Positions 17,270 through 25,387 of a stretch of DNA of 64,000 nt are shown one piece after another. Made by a program: the position numbers and the translations under genes. The notes beneath the pieces are model-generated. The model was given only the letters and a program-made list of their open reading frames with translations, was not told where the DNA came from and did no database searches. Every line of letters begins with the position of its first letter. Positions within the stretch are counted from its first letter, which is position 1. Source of the DNA: Caulobacter sp. 602-1. Its GTDB lineage: Bacteria > Pseudomonadota > Alphaproteobacteria > Caulobacterales > Caulobacteraceae. The stretch is taken from positions 558,001 to 622,000 of the forward strand of contig NZ_RRYI01000004.1 of assembly GCF_003931565.1 (NCBI RefSeq), given 5' to 3'.

Positions 17270-18097
17270 GTGTCCGCCCATCGTGAAGAGACGGTCCGCC
17301 GTCTGGCCGCCCCCGACATCACCGCCCGCAAGGGCGGCGTGCCCATCGTCTGCCTGACGGCCTACACCGCCCCGGTCGCCGCCGCGCTCGACGATGCCTG
17401 CGACCTGCTGCTGGTGGGAGATTCGCTGGGCATGGTGGTCCACGGCCTGCCCAACACCGTCGGCGTGACCCTCGACATGATGATCCTGCACGGCCAAGCG
17501 GTCATGCGGGGCTCCAAGAAGGCCATGGTCGTGGTCGACATGCCGTTCGGCTCCTACGAGAACTCGCACGAAGAGGCCTATGCCAACGCCGTGCGGATCA
17601 TGAAGGAAACCGGCGCCCAGGCCGTGAAGGTCGAGAGCGGCCTGACCGTGCCGGCGACCATCGCCTACCTGACCCAGCGCGGCGTGCCGGTCATGGGCCA
17701 TGTCGGCCTGCGCCCCCAGGCCGTGCTGCTGGAAGGCGGCTTCAAGGCCAAGGGCAAGGACGAGGCCGGCCGCGCCAAGGTGCTGGAGGAGGCCCGTCTG
17801 ACGGCGGAGGCCGGCGCCTTCGCGATCGTCGTCGAGGGCGTGGCCGAGAGCCTGGCCCGCGAGGTGACCGAAGCGGTATCTGTCCCCACCATCGGCATCG
17901 GCGCCTCGGCCGGCTGCGATGGCCAGGTGCTGGTCGTCGACGACATGCTGGGCCTGTTCGACTGGACCCCGAAGTTCGTCCGCCGCTACGCCGACCTCAA
18001 GGGCGAGATCGAGCGCGCCGCCGCCGAATTCGCCCGTGACGTGAGGGATCGCAGCTTCCCGGGCGACGCCGAGACCTATTACGCCAAGAAGTCCTAG
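17270..18097 (+). CDS. panB: 3-methyl-2-oxobutanoate hydroxymethyltransferase
   Basis: PanB transfers a hydroxymethyl group from methylene-tetrahydrofolate to 2-ketoisovalerate, giving ketopantoate, the first committed step to pantothenate and coenzyme A. The 275-residue protein shows [11 protein letters not shown], the metal-binding [12 protein letters not shown] with its Asp, MPFGSYE, KVESG and the catalytic Glu region [12 protein letters not shown] 17270 lies after GGGAGCGCTC. Its substrate is the product of ilvD in this window, though the genes are 15 kb apart. A YfgM-like gene follows on the same strand after 193 bp. Confidence 0.96.
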   Translation: MSAHREETVRRLAAPDITARKGGVPIVCLTAYTAPVAAALDDACDLLLVGDSLGMVVHGLPNTVGVTLDMMILHGQAVMRGSKKAMVVVDMPFGSYENSHEEAYANAVRIMKETGAQAVKVESGLTVPATIAYLTQRGVPVMGHVGLRPQAVLLEGGFKAKGKDEAGRAKVLEEARLTAEAGAFAIVVEGVAESLAREVTEAVSVPTIGIGASAGCDGQVLVVDDMLGLFDWTPKFVRRYADLKGEIERAAAEFARDVRDRSFPGDAETYYAKKS

Positions 18098-18223
18098 GCG
18101 CTTTCGCGGCGAGCCTGGAGCGACGATCGAGATCGCCGTTCCAGCGGGCGTTGCGGCCCGGCGCGGCACGCTATAGGTTCGCCGCCTCGGTGAGCGGCCC
18201 TCCGCCCGCCACAATCTGTCTTC

Positions 18224-18265
18224 AACCCAGCGGCGTCGCCCCAGTGCGGGCGGCGTGCCTGGGTT
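18224..18265 (+). repeat. imperfect stem-loop upstream of the YfgM-like gene
   Basis: AACCCAG (18224-18230) pairs with CTGGGTT (18259-18265). Inside, GCGTCGCCC and GGGCGGCGT pair with two G-T wobbles, giving a stem of about 16 pairs. It ends 25 bases before the GTG start of the YfgM-like gene. It could terminate panB transcription or affect translation of the next gene; no T-run follows. Confidence 0.4.
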
Positions 18266-18290
18266 AGCGCCTGTTTCGGAGCCTCGTTTC

Positions 18291-19052
18291 GTGGTCGATG
18301 TTTTTGACGAAGTCGAAGAACAGCTTCGCTCGGAGCGCTATCGTACGCTGGCGGTGAAATCGCTGCCGTTGGTGGCGGCGGCGGTGGCGGCCGTGGTGAT
18401 CGGCGTCGGCGGCTACTGGGGCTGGACCTCGTACCAGACGACCCAGGCCAACAAGGCCTCGGAAGGCTATCAGGCCGCGCTGGAAACCGCCCAGAAGCAG
18501 GGGCCGGCGGCCGCCTTCAGCCAGTTCAAGACCGTCGCCGATGGCGGCGCGGCGGGGTATAAGGCCCTGGCCCTGCTGCAGATGGGCGACATCCGCCTGG
18601 AAGAAAACAAGACCAAGGAGGCGGTCGGCTATTTCGACGAGGCCGCCAAGGCCGCGCCGAACGCCTTGCTGGGCGATCTGGCCCGCCTCAAATCCGCCTT
18701 CGCCCTGATGGACACGGCTCCCTACAAGGATCTTGAGTCGAGGTTGACGCCGTTGGCGGGGGAAAAGAGTCCGTACCGCGTGTACGCCAAGGAAGCCCTG
18801 GCCTTCGCCAAGCTGCAGGCCGGCGACCTCAAGGGCGCGCGGGGAGATTTCGTGATCCTGGCCAATTCGCTGGACACCAGCACCTCCGAAGAGGTGCGTC
18901 AGCGCGCTCAGGCGGCCATGCAGCTGATCGACTCGGGCACCGCCAAGGACCTGGCCGCCGCCGTGAAGGCCGCCGCCGCCCTGCCGCCGACGCCGCCGAT
19001 CAGCCAACTGCCCGCGGGTCTCGCTCCGCAAGCCGCCCCTAACGCCCAATGA
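18291..19052 (+). CDS. YfgM-like single-pass TPR protein (envelope chaperone)
   Basis: This 253-residue protein has a short cytoplasmic N-terminus (MVDVFDEVEEQLRSERYR), one membrane segment (SLPLVAAAVAAVVIGVGGYWGW) and a periplasmic tetratricopeptide-like domain (YKALALLQMGDIRLEENKTKEAVGY and similar helices). It ends in a Pro/Ala-rich tail. YfgM in E. coli lies directly before bamB, associates with the Sec translocon and helps periplasmic folding; the same order here supports the call. I chose GTG 18291 because upstream residues do not fit the family. It overlaps bamB as ATGA. Confidence 0.85.
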   Translation: MVDVFDEVEEQLRSERYRTLAVKSLPLVAAAVAAVVIGVGGYWGWTSYQTTQANKASEGYQAALETAQKQGPAAAFSQFKTVADGGAAGYKALALLQMGDIRLEENKTKEAVGYFDEAAKAAPNALLGDLARLKSAFALMDTAPYKDLESRLTPLAGEKSPYRVYAKEALAFAKLQAGDLKGARGDFVILANSLDTSTSEEVRQRAQAAMQLIDSGTAKDLAAAVKAAAALPPTPPISQLPAGLAPQAAPNAQ

Positions 19053-20479
19053 GCCGCCTGATGATCTCCAAGCGTTCCGTCGCCCTGGTCGCGCTGATGT
19101 CGGCGTCCATGGCCGTCACCGGCTGCTCGACGGTTTCGAAACTCAATCCGTTCCACGGCAAGGACAAGAACAAGTCCACGGCCAGCCAGGGACAGCGCAT
19201 CTCGATCATCGCCTTTGACCAGAAGGTCGAGGCCAACGAGGCGCTGAAGGGCGCCGACTTCTTCCTGCCCGAGCCGGTCGTCCAGACCGAATGGCGACTG
19301 CCGGGCGGCAACGCCGAACAGTCGATCGAGCACGTCAACGCCGGCAAGGACTTCCAGATCGCCTGGAAGCGGGGCTTCGGAAAGAAGAGCGGCAAGACCT
19401 TCCACGTCACCGCGCCGCCGGTCTCGGCCGAGGGCCGCATCTTCGTGATGGACGGCGAGGCCGACGTCGTGGCGATCGACGCCAAGTCGGGCTCGCAGAT
19501 CTGGCGCAGGGACATGCGTCCGGCCGCCGGTTCGATCAAGAAGGCCGGCTTCATGGGGCTGCTGCCCAAGAAGAACGACCGCACGGGCTTCGGAGGCGGC
19601 CTGGCCATCGGCGCCGACAACAAGCTCTATGTCGCGTCGGGCTTCCGCTTCGTGGCCCAGATCGACGCCGCTTCGGGCGCCGTGAACTGGACGCAACAGT
19701 CCGCGACCCCGATCCACGCCGCGCCGACCGTCGCCGACGGCCGCCTGTTCGTGGTCTCGACCGACAACGAACTGCTGACCTTCGACGCCGCGACCGGCGC
19801 GCCGGGCTGGACCTACCAGGCGCTCAGCGAACCGGCCCGCATCCTGGCCGCCTCCACCCCCGCCGTCAGCGGCGACACCGTTGTGGCCGGCTTCGCCTCG
19901 GGCGAACTGGTGGCCCTGCGCGCGACCAACGGCAACGACCTGTGGAGCGAGGCCCTCAGCCGCGCCAGCCGCACCAACGCGCTGTCGGAAATCCGCGACA
20001 TTCCGGGCCGCCCGGTGATCTACAAGGGCGACGTCTTCGCCGTCAGCCACTCGGGCGTTTTCGCCGCCACCGACCTGCGCTCGGGCCAGGCCCGCTGGAG
20101 CCTGCCGGTCACCGCCATCACCACCCCGTGGGCCGCCGGCGACGTGGTCTATGTCGTCGACAAGGCCGGCCAGGTGATCTGCGTTTCGCGGGAGAACGGC
20201 TCAGTCTACTGGATCCAGGACCTCAACAACACCGAGGCCCTGTCCAAGAAGCAGAAGAAGAAGCGCGCCAAGCACCCGATCCTGTGGTCGACGCCGATCC
20301 TGGCCAATGGCCGCCTGATCACGGTGTCCAGCGCCGGCGAGGCGGTCGCCCTGAACGCCAAGACCGGCGCCAAGGAAAAGACGCTCAAGGTCGGCGCCTC
20401 GGTGCTGATCAATCCGATCGCGGTCGGCGACATGATCTACCTCGTCACGGACGACGCGGAACTGATCGCCATCCGCTGA
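19049..20479 (+). CDS. bamB: outer-membrane protein assembly factor BamB
   Basis: This 476-residue lipoprotein has the lipobox VTGC with Cys26. It is followed by an eight-bladed PQQ-type beta-propeller with repeated blades such as FVMDGEADVVAIDAKSGSQIW, LFVVSTDNELLTFDAATG and LITVSSAGEAVALNAKTG. BamB is an accessory of the BAM complex that inserts beta-barrel proteins into the outer membrane. It is longer than E. coli BamB (392), mostly from an N-terminal segment of about 60 residues and the KKQKKKRAKHP insert. Coupled to the YfgM-like gene and 117 bp before der, the same order as in E. coli. Confidence 0.93.
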   Translation: MSRLMISKRSVALVALMSASMAVTGCSTVSKLNPFHGKDKNKSTASQGQRISIIAFDQKVEANEALKGADFFLPEPVVQTEWRLPGGNAEQSIEHVNAGKDFQIAWKRGFGKKSGKTFHVTAPPVSAEGRIFVMDGEADVVAIDAKSGSQIWRRDMRPAAGSIKKAGFMGLLPKKNDRTGFGGGLAIGADNKLYVASGFRFVAQIDAASGAVNWTQQSATPIHAAPTVADGRLFVVSTDNELLTFDAATGAPGWTYQALSEPARILAASTPAVSGDTVVAGFASGELVALRATNGNDLWSEALSRASRTNALSEIRDIPGRPVIYKGDVFAVSHSGVFAATDLRSGQARWSLPVTAITTPWAAGDVVYVVDKAGQVICVSRENGSVYWIQDLNNTEALSKKQKKKRAKHPILWSTPILANGRLITVSSAGEAVALNAKTGAKEKTLKVGASVLINPIAVGDMIYLVTDDAELIAIR

Positions 20480-20480
20480 C

Positions 20481-20504
20481 TTTCGGCTCCAGCCGGAGCC
20501 GAAA
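20481..20504 (+). terminator. hairpin after bamB
   Basis: TTTCGGCTCC and GGAGCCGAAA form a perfect 10-bp stem with loop AGCC, starting two bases after the bamB stop. The flank is A-rich rather than T-rich, so it may protect the 3' end or slow polymerase ahead of the second hairpin. Confidence 0.45.
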
Positions 20505-20524
20505 AGACAATCAAAGCGCCTTCG

Positions 20525-20563
20525 GGCCCGGGGCGGTGAAAGCCGTCCCGGGCCGTTGCTTTT
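20525..20563 (+). terminator. probable intrinsic terminator between bamB and der
   Basis: GGCCCGGG and CCCGGGCC pair, and after one mismatch CGG and CCG extend the stem; the loop is TGAAAG. GTTGCTTTTG follows, giving the T-rich flank of an intrinsic terminator. It lies about 34 bases before the der start. Confidence 0.6.
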
Positions 20564-20596
20564 GCGAGAAGGCGCAAAATCGACTACTGGACGCCT

Positions 20597-22360
20597 ATGC
20601 CTTTGAAACTCGCCATCGTCGGCCGCCCCAATGTGGGCAAGTCCACGCTGTTCAACCGTCTGGCCGGCAAGAAGCTGGCCATCGTCGACGACCAGCCGGG
20701 GGTGACCCGCGACCGTCGCTACGCCGACGGCCGCCTGGGCGACCTCGACCTGCAACTGATCGACACCGCCGGCTTCGAGGACGTCGCCGACGAGAGCCTG
20801 GAAGCCCGCATGCGCGCCCAGACCGAACTGGCGATCGAGGAAGCCGACCTCTCGCTGTTCATCTACGACGCCCGCGAAGGCGTTACGCCGCTGGACGAGG
20901 TGTTCGCCGCCCTGCTGCGCCGTCGCGGCAAGCCGGTGATCATCGCCGCCAACAAGGCCGAGGGCAAAGCCGGCCAGTCGGGCATCGGCGAGGCCTACAA
21001 GCTGGGCCTGGGCGAGCCGATCCCGATCTCGGGCGAGCACGGCGAGGGCATGGCCGAGCTGTACGCCGCCATGCTGGAAGCCGTTCCCGAGGACCAGTAT
21101 TCCGACGACGAGGATGACGAGGACAAGCCGATCCGGCTGGCCATCGTCGGCCGTCCGAACGCCGGCAAGTCCACCCTGATCAACCGCCTGATCGGCGAGC
21201 AGCGGCTGCTGACCGGACCCGAGGCCGGCATCACCCGCGACTCGATCTCGGTCGACTGGATCTGGGGCGACAAGAAGGTCCGCCTGGTCGACACCGCCGG
21301 CCTGCGCAAGAAGGCCAAGGTCCAGGAGAAGCTGGAGAAGCTCTCCACCCAGGACACCATCCGCGCCATCACCTTCGCCGAGGTCGTGGTGCTGGTGATG
21401 GACGCCACCCACCCCTTTGAGATCCAGGACCTGCAGATCGCCGACCTGACCGAGCGGGAAGGGCGGGCCCTGGTGTTCGTGCTGGCCAAGTGGGACCTGG
21501 TCGAGGACCAGGCCGCGACCCTGGCCGCCTTCCGCGAGCACGCCGAGCGCATGCTGCCCCAGGTGCGCGGCGCGCCGGTGGTGGCGCTGTCGGGCGAGAC
21601 CGGCAGCGGGGTCAACAAGCTGATGCCGGCCGTGCTGAAGATCCACAAGGACTGGTCGACCAAGGTCAAGACGCGCGACCTGAACGACTGGCTGCAGATG
21701 GCCATGCAGCGCCACCCGCCGCCCGCCGTCAGCGGCCGCCGTGTGAAGCCCAAGTACATGGCCCAGACCAAGGCCCGTCCGCCGACCTTCGTGCTGTTCT
21801 CCAGCCGCGCCGACCAGATGCCCGACCACTATCGGCGCTATCTGATCAATTCCTTGCGTGAGAGCTTCGACCTGCCGGGGGTGCCGCTGCGCATCACCAT
21901 CAAGTCGGGCGCCAACCCCTATGCCGACGGCGAGGCCAAGGGCCACAGCGGCCGGGGCAAGCGCGAGTTCGAACGCCGCGAGCGCGAGGAGGAACGCATC
22001 CGCGCCTCCCGCAACACGGTCAAGAAGTCCAAGCGCCTGGCCGACGAAGCCGCCGCCAAGGCCGCGATCGAGGCGGGCCTGCCCGACCCCCGCGAGGCCA
22101 AGCCGGTCAAGAAGAAGCCGCCCGCCGCCGCCAAGGCCTCGCCGTCCGTCGAGAGCGCCGCGGCCGCCGAACCGGGCAAGGCCGCGGTCAAGTCGGTCAA
22201 GAAGCTGGGCCCCAAGGTCCAGAAGAAGGTCTCGACCGCGCCCAGCTACAAGGTCGGCGCCAAGTCGGCCGGCGGCAAGGCGGCGGGACCCAAGCGTCCG
22301 GTGTCCGGCGCGCGCACCGTGCGGGGCAACACCGGGCCCGGCAAGCCGAAGGGGCGCTGA
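20597..22360 (+). CDS. der: ribosome-assembly GTPase Der (EngA)
   Basis: Der has two tandem GTPase domains that act in 50S ribosome assembly. The first G1 motif is GRPNVGKST at residues 9-17, with DTAG and NKAE. The second is GRPNAGKST near residue 184, followed by DTAG and AKWD. A KH-like domain ends near residue 465 ([17 protein letters not shown]). After that comes an extra tail of about 120 residues rich in Lys, Ala, Pro and Val, making the protein 587 residues against about 490 in E. coli. Basic tails occur in alphaproteobacterial Der and probably bind rRNA. It follows bamB on the same strand. Confidence 0.96.
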   Translation: MPLKLAIVGRPNVGKSTLFNRLAGKKLAIVDDQPGVTRDRRYADGRLGDLDLQLIDTAGFEDVADESLEARMRAQTELAIEEADLSLFIYDAREGVTPLDEVFAALLRRRGKPVIIAANKAEGKAGQSGIGEAYKLGLGEPIPISGEHGEGMAELYAAMLEAVPEDQYSDDEDDEDKPIRLAIVGRPNAGKSTLINRLIGEQRLLTGPEAGITRDSISVDWIWGDKKVRLVDTAGLRKKAKVQEKLEKLSTQDTIRAITFAEVVVLVMDATHPFEIQDLQIADLTEREGRALVFVLAKWDLVEDQAATLAAFREHAERMLPQVRGAPVVALSGETGSGVNKLMPAVLKIHKDWSTKVKTRDLNDWLQMAMQRHPPPAVSGRRVKPKYMAQTKARPPTFVLFSSRADQMPDHYRRYLINSLRESFDLPGVPLRITIKSGANPYADGEAKGHSGRGKREFERREREEERIRASRNTVKKSKRLADEAAAKAAIEAGLPDPREAKPVKKKPPAAAKASPSVESAAAAEPGKAAVKSVKKLGPKVQKKVSTAPSYKVGAKSAGGKAAGPKRPVSGARTVRGNTGPGKPKGR

Positions 22361-22380
22361 GCCTAAACTTCGCCATACGC

Positions 22381-22401
22381 GTTCAGCCTTGGGGGCTGAA
22401 C
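22381..22401 (+). terminator. hairpin after der
   Basis: GTTCAGCC-TTGGG-GGCTGAAC is a perfect 8-bp stem with a 5-base loop, 20 bases after the der stop. No T-run follows, so termination is uncertain. The next gene begins 14 bases on. Confidence 0.4.
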
Positions 22402-22415
22402 GTGGAAGGACGGCG

Positions 22416-23546
22416 ATGCGAGGCTTGGGACTGGCTTTGATCGTGATGGCGCTGCCTGTGGCGGCGTCGGCGGCCGACTACAAGCCCGTGGTCTGCACCA
22501 GCGCGGTGAGCTATGCCGGCCCGCCGCTGCATCCGGCCGTCGCGCCGCCGCTGCTAGCCGAGGTCCCCAAGGCTGAGCTCGATCCGGAAACAGTCGCGCG
22601 GTTGGAGGCGGCGTTCGTCCAGGCCAAGGCCGCGACCAAGGCGCCGGCCATGACCACCGCCGTGCTGATCCCCGGCAGGGGCGGCTGGAGTCGCACCGAC
22701 AGCGGTGAGCAGCCGCCGATGCTGTTCTGGGCCAGCGCGGGCAAGAGCCTGGTCGCCATCGTCGTCCTGCAGCTGGCCGAGGCCGGCAAGCTCAAGCTGG
22801 AAGATCCGATCTCGAAGTACGTGGCCGGCGCGCCCAACGGCGACGTGGTGACTCTCCGCGACCTGCTGGCCCACACCGGCGGCCTGTTCAGCGCCAACGA
22901 GGATCTCAAGGCCCGCGCCGAGCACCGCGCCCACACTCTGGACGAGGATGTGAAGATCATCGCCCGCCATGGCGCCATGTCGTGTCCCGGCGAGCGCTGG
23001 CGCTATTCCAACACCGGCTACGCCCTGCTGGGCAAGGTGATCGAGACGGTCGATGGTCAGACGTGGCAGGCCGCCGTCGAGGCGCGGATCGTCAAGCCGC
23101 TGGGCCTGAAGTCGCTGCGGATGTTGGCCTACGGCGACAGGGCCGAGGACGTCGCCAAGCTGGTTTCGGCCAAGGAAACCCCGATCGAGCCCGCCTGGGC
23201 CGGCGCAGCGGGCGGCGCCGTGGGCTCGGCCGAGGACATGGCCCGGGTGTGGGCGGCGCTGCTGGGCGGCAAGCTGCTGAAGCAGGAGACGCTGACGGCG
23301 ATGTTCGGCCAGCTCTATCCGATGTTCGACGCCGGCAGCTTCTACGGCCTGGGCGCGATGGTCATCGAGGTTCCAGAGGCCGACGGCTCGAAAAGTCTGT
23401 GGCTGGGCCATCTGGGTGGCGCGCCGGGCGCGAGCGCCGTCGTGGCGTATTCGGTCAGGGACAAGGCGGTCGTGGCCGCCGCCGTGACCGGAGACGGCTC
23501 GGCGACGGCCACGGCGAACCTGCTGCTAAAGCAGCTTCGCCGTTAG
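22416..23546 (+). CDS. exported serine hydrolase, class C beta-lactamase-like
   Basis: This 376-residue protein has a signal peptide (GLALIVMALPVAASA). The beta-lactamase/esterase fold of class C type shows the nucleophile motif SAGKS (S-x-x-K), the second motif YSNTGYALLG (Y-x-N) and a late HLGGAPG in place of KTG. Proteins like this are esterases or D,D-peptidases of the periplasm more often than true beta-lactamases. ATG 22416 follows GGAAGGACGG. The open frame runs far upstream inside der, but that part is not coding. It is single and converges on an SDR gene. Confidence 0.9.
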   Translation: MRGLGLALIVMALPVAASAADYKPVVCTSAVSYAGPPLHPAVAPPLLAEVPKAELDPETVARLEAAFVQAKAATKAPAMTTAVLIPGRGGWSRTDSGEQPPMLFWASAGKSLVAIVVLQLAEAGKLKLEDPISKYVAGAPNGDVVTLRDLLAHTGGLFSANEDLKARAEHRAHTLDEDVKIIARHGAMSCPGERWRYSNTGYALLGKVIETVDGQTWQAAVEARIVKPLGLKSLRMLAYGDRAEDVAKLVSAKETPIEPAWAGAAGGAVGSAEDMARVWAALLGGKLLKQETLTAMFGQLYPMFDAGSFYGLGAMVIEVPEADGSKSLWLGHLGGAPGASAVVAYSVRDKAVVAAAVTGDGSATATANLLLKQLRR

Positions 23547-23579
23547 AAGGCTTCCCGTGCGCCCTGCGGGGCTCGGGCC

Positions 23580-24335
23580 CTAGGCGTCGATGCTGGGCGC
23601 TTCCTGGCCGCGATCCTTGAAGCGGGCCACGCCCTTGGGCGGCTGGCGGTCCGGGCGCACCAGGTCGATGACGAACGGGACGATGGTCTCGGGCGCCGGA
23701 ACGGTCTGGGGATCCTCGCCCGGGAACGCGCCGGAGCGCATCCGGGTGCGCATGGCGCCGGGATCGACGCACAGGGCGCGGACGGCGGTGTTCTCCATCT
23801 CGTCGGCATAGACGTCGACGATGGCCTCCAGGGCCGCCTTGGTGGCCGCGTAAGCGCCCCAGAAGGCCGGCCGGGTCTTGGCGACGCTGCTGGAGAAGAA
23901 CAGGGCCCGGCCGGCGTCCGAGGCGCGCAGCAGCGGGTCCATGGCGCGGATCAGGCGCCAGTTGGCCGTCAGGTTGGTGGACAGGATCATGTCCCAGCCC
24001 TTGGGCTCCAGGTGGCTCACCGGCGTAAGCGGACCCAGCAGGCCGGCCGCGCCGACCAGGATGTCGAGCTTGCCCCAGCGCTGGTGGATGGCCGCGCCGA
24101 GATGGTCCAGGCCGTCGGGCTCGCGCAGGTCCAGCGGGACCAGGGTGGCGCGCTCGCCGGTGGCCTCCAGGATGGCGTCGTCCAGGGCCTCGAGGGCGCC
24201 TTGTGTGCGGCCCACCGCGATCACGTGGGCGCCGGCCTGGGCTAGGCCCAGGGCGACCGCCCCGCCGATGCCGCGCGTGGCGCCGGTGACGAGGGCGATG
24301 CGGCCGGCCAGCGGCTTTTGGGAGTCGGAAGTCAT
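23580..24335 (-). CDS. short-chain dehydrogenase/reductase (YciK-like)
   Basis: This 251-residue classical SDR has the nucleotide-binding motif GATRGIG (residues 18-24), the structural LVGAAG in place of NNAG, catalytic Ser in FFSSSVA and Tyr-x-x-x-Lys in YAATK. A proline-rich C-terminal end contains FKDRGQEAPS. The set resembles YciK and related oxidoreductases of unknown substrate. It converges on the serine hydrolase and lies 48 bp after the symporter-like gene on the same strand, so it may be cotranscribed with that gene. Confidence 0.88.
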   Translation of the reverse strand: MTSDSQKPLAGRIALVTGATRGIGGAVALGLAQAGAHVIAVGRTQGALEALDDAILEATGERATLVPLDLREPDGLDHLGAAIHQRWGKLDILVGAAGLLGPLTPVSHLEPKGWDMILSTNLTANWRLIRAMDPLLRASDAGRALFFSSSVAKTRPAFWGAYAATKAALEAIVDVYADEMENTAVRALCVDPGAMRTRMRSGAFPGEDPQTVPAPETIVPFVIDLVRPDRQPPKGVARFKDRGQEAPSIDA

Positions 24336-24383
24336 GGGCGGGTTCTAGAACAGGGAAGGGCGGACGGAAACCGGGGCAAGCCC

Positions 24384-25373
24384 TTAAGCTTCCATCTCCT
24401 GTTCGGCCGCCTTGCGCGCGTAGTGCTGGGCGATGACCGAGCAGGCCATCAGCTGGATCTGGTGGAAGATCATCAGGGGCAGGACGATGATCCCCGCGGT
24501 CGGGCCGGGGAACAGGATGCCCGCCATCGGCACGCCGGTGGCCAGGCTCTTCTTGGAGCCACAGAAGGTGATGGCCTTCTCGTCCTCGGGCGAGAAGCCC
24601 AGCGCCCGCGCCCCGAAGGTGGTGGCGGCCAGCACGACGGCCAGCAGCGCGCCGCACACGGCCAGCAGGGTCGCCAGCTGCAGCGGCGAGATCTTGTGCC
24701 AGATGCCGCCGACCACGGCCTCGCTGAAGGCGGCGTAGACGACCAGCAGGATCGAGCCGCGATCGACATAGCCGATCAGCGACTTGTGGCGCCCGATCCA
24801 TTCGGCGACCAGCGGTCGGGCCAACTGGCCGGCGATGAACGGCAGCAGCAGCTGGACGACGATGTCCCGCACCGACTTCCAGCCGTCCGCCGCCCCGCCC
24901 TGGGTGTGCATCAGCAAGCCGACCAGAACCGGGGTGATGAAGATGCCGAACAGGTTGGAGGCGCTGGCCGCCACGACGGCGGCGGCGATATTGCCGCGTG
25001 CGATCGAGGTGAAGGCGATCGACGACTGCACGGTGGAGGGCAGGCAGCAGAGGAACAGGACGCCCGCCGCCAGGGTCGGCGGCAGCAAGCCAAGCTTGCT
25101 GGTCAGCAGGCCCAGGATCGGGAACATCACGAAGGTGAAGGCCAGGATCAGCAGGTGCAGACGCCAGTGCGTCAGACCCGCCACCACGTTGTCGCGCGAC
25201 AGCTTGGCGCCGTGCAGGAAGAACAGCAGGGCGATGGCCAGCTTGACGACGATGTTCAGCCCATGCGCCGTCTCGCCGCGCACCGGCAGGATCGAGGCCA
25301 GCACGACCATGCCGAACAGGGCGAGGACATACGGCTCGAGCTTCAGCTTCTCGAGAACGCTCTTCAGGCTCAT
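24384..25373 (-). CDS. bile acid:sodium symporter-family membrane protein (YfeH-like)
   Basis: This 329-residue protein has about ten membrane segments and the SBF-like fold. Characteristic are FFLHGAKLSR after the second segment, LPSTVQSSIAFTS in the first crossover region, and FCGSKKSLATGVPMA in the second. This YfeH-type branch lacks proven bile-acid transport in bacteria; other organic anions are possible. I chose ATG 25373 (MSLKSVLEKLKLEPYV) because the open frame upstream lies inside purF. It begins 14 bp after purF ends on the same strand. Confidence 0.88.
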   Translation of the reverse strand: MSLKSVLEKLKLEPYVLALFGMVVLASILPVRGETAHGLNIVVKLAIALLFFLHGAKLSRDNVVAGLTHWRLHLLILAFTFVMFPILGLLTSKLGLLPPTLAAGVLFLCCLPSTVQSSIAFTSIARGNIAAAVVAASASNLFGIFITPVLVGLLMHTQGGAADGWKSVRDIVVQLLLPFIAGQLARPLVAEWIGRHKSLIGYVDRGSILLVVYAAFSEAVVGGIWHKISPLQLATLLAVCGALLAVVLAATTFGARALGFSPEDEKAITFCGSKKSLATGVPMAGILFPGPTAGIIVLPLMIFHQIQLMACSVIAQHYARKAAEQEMEA

Positions 25374-25387
25374 CGGGTCGGACGGGC

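Noticed and set aside
22416..23546. A true beta-lactamase linked to the BlaI system
   Set aside because: The serine hydrolase is 9 kb away, has HLGGAPG in place of the KTG motif, and carries no BlaI operator upstream.
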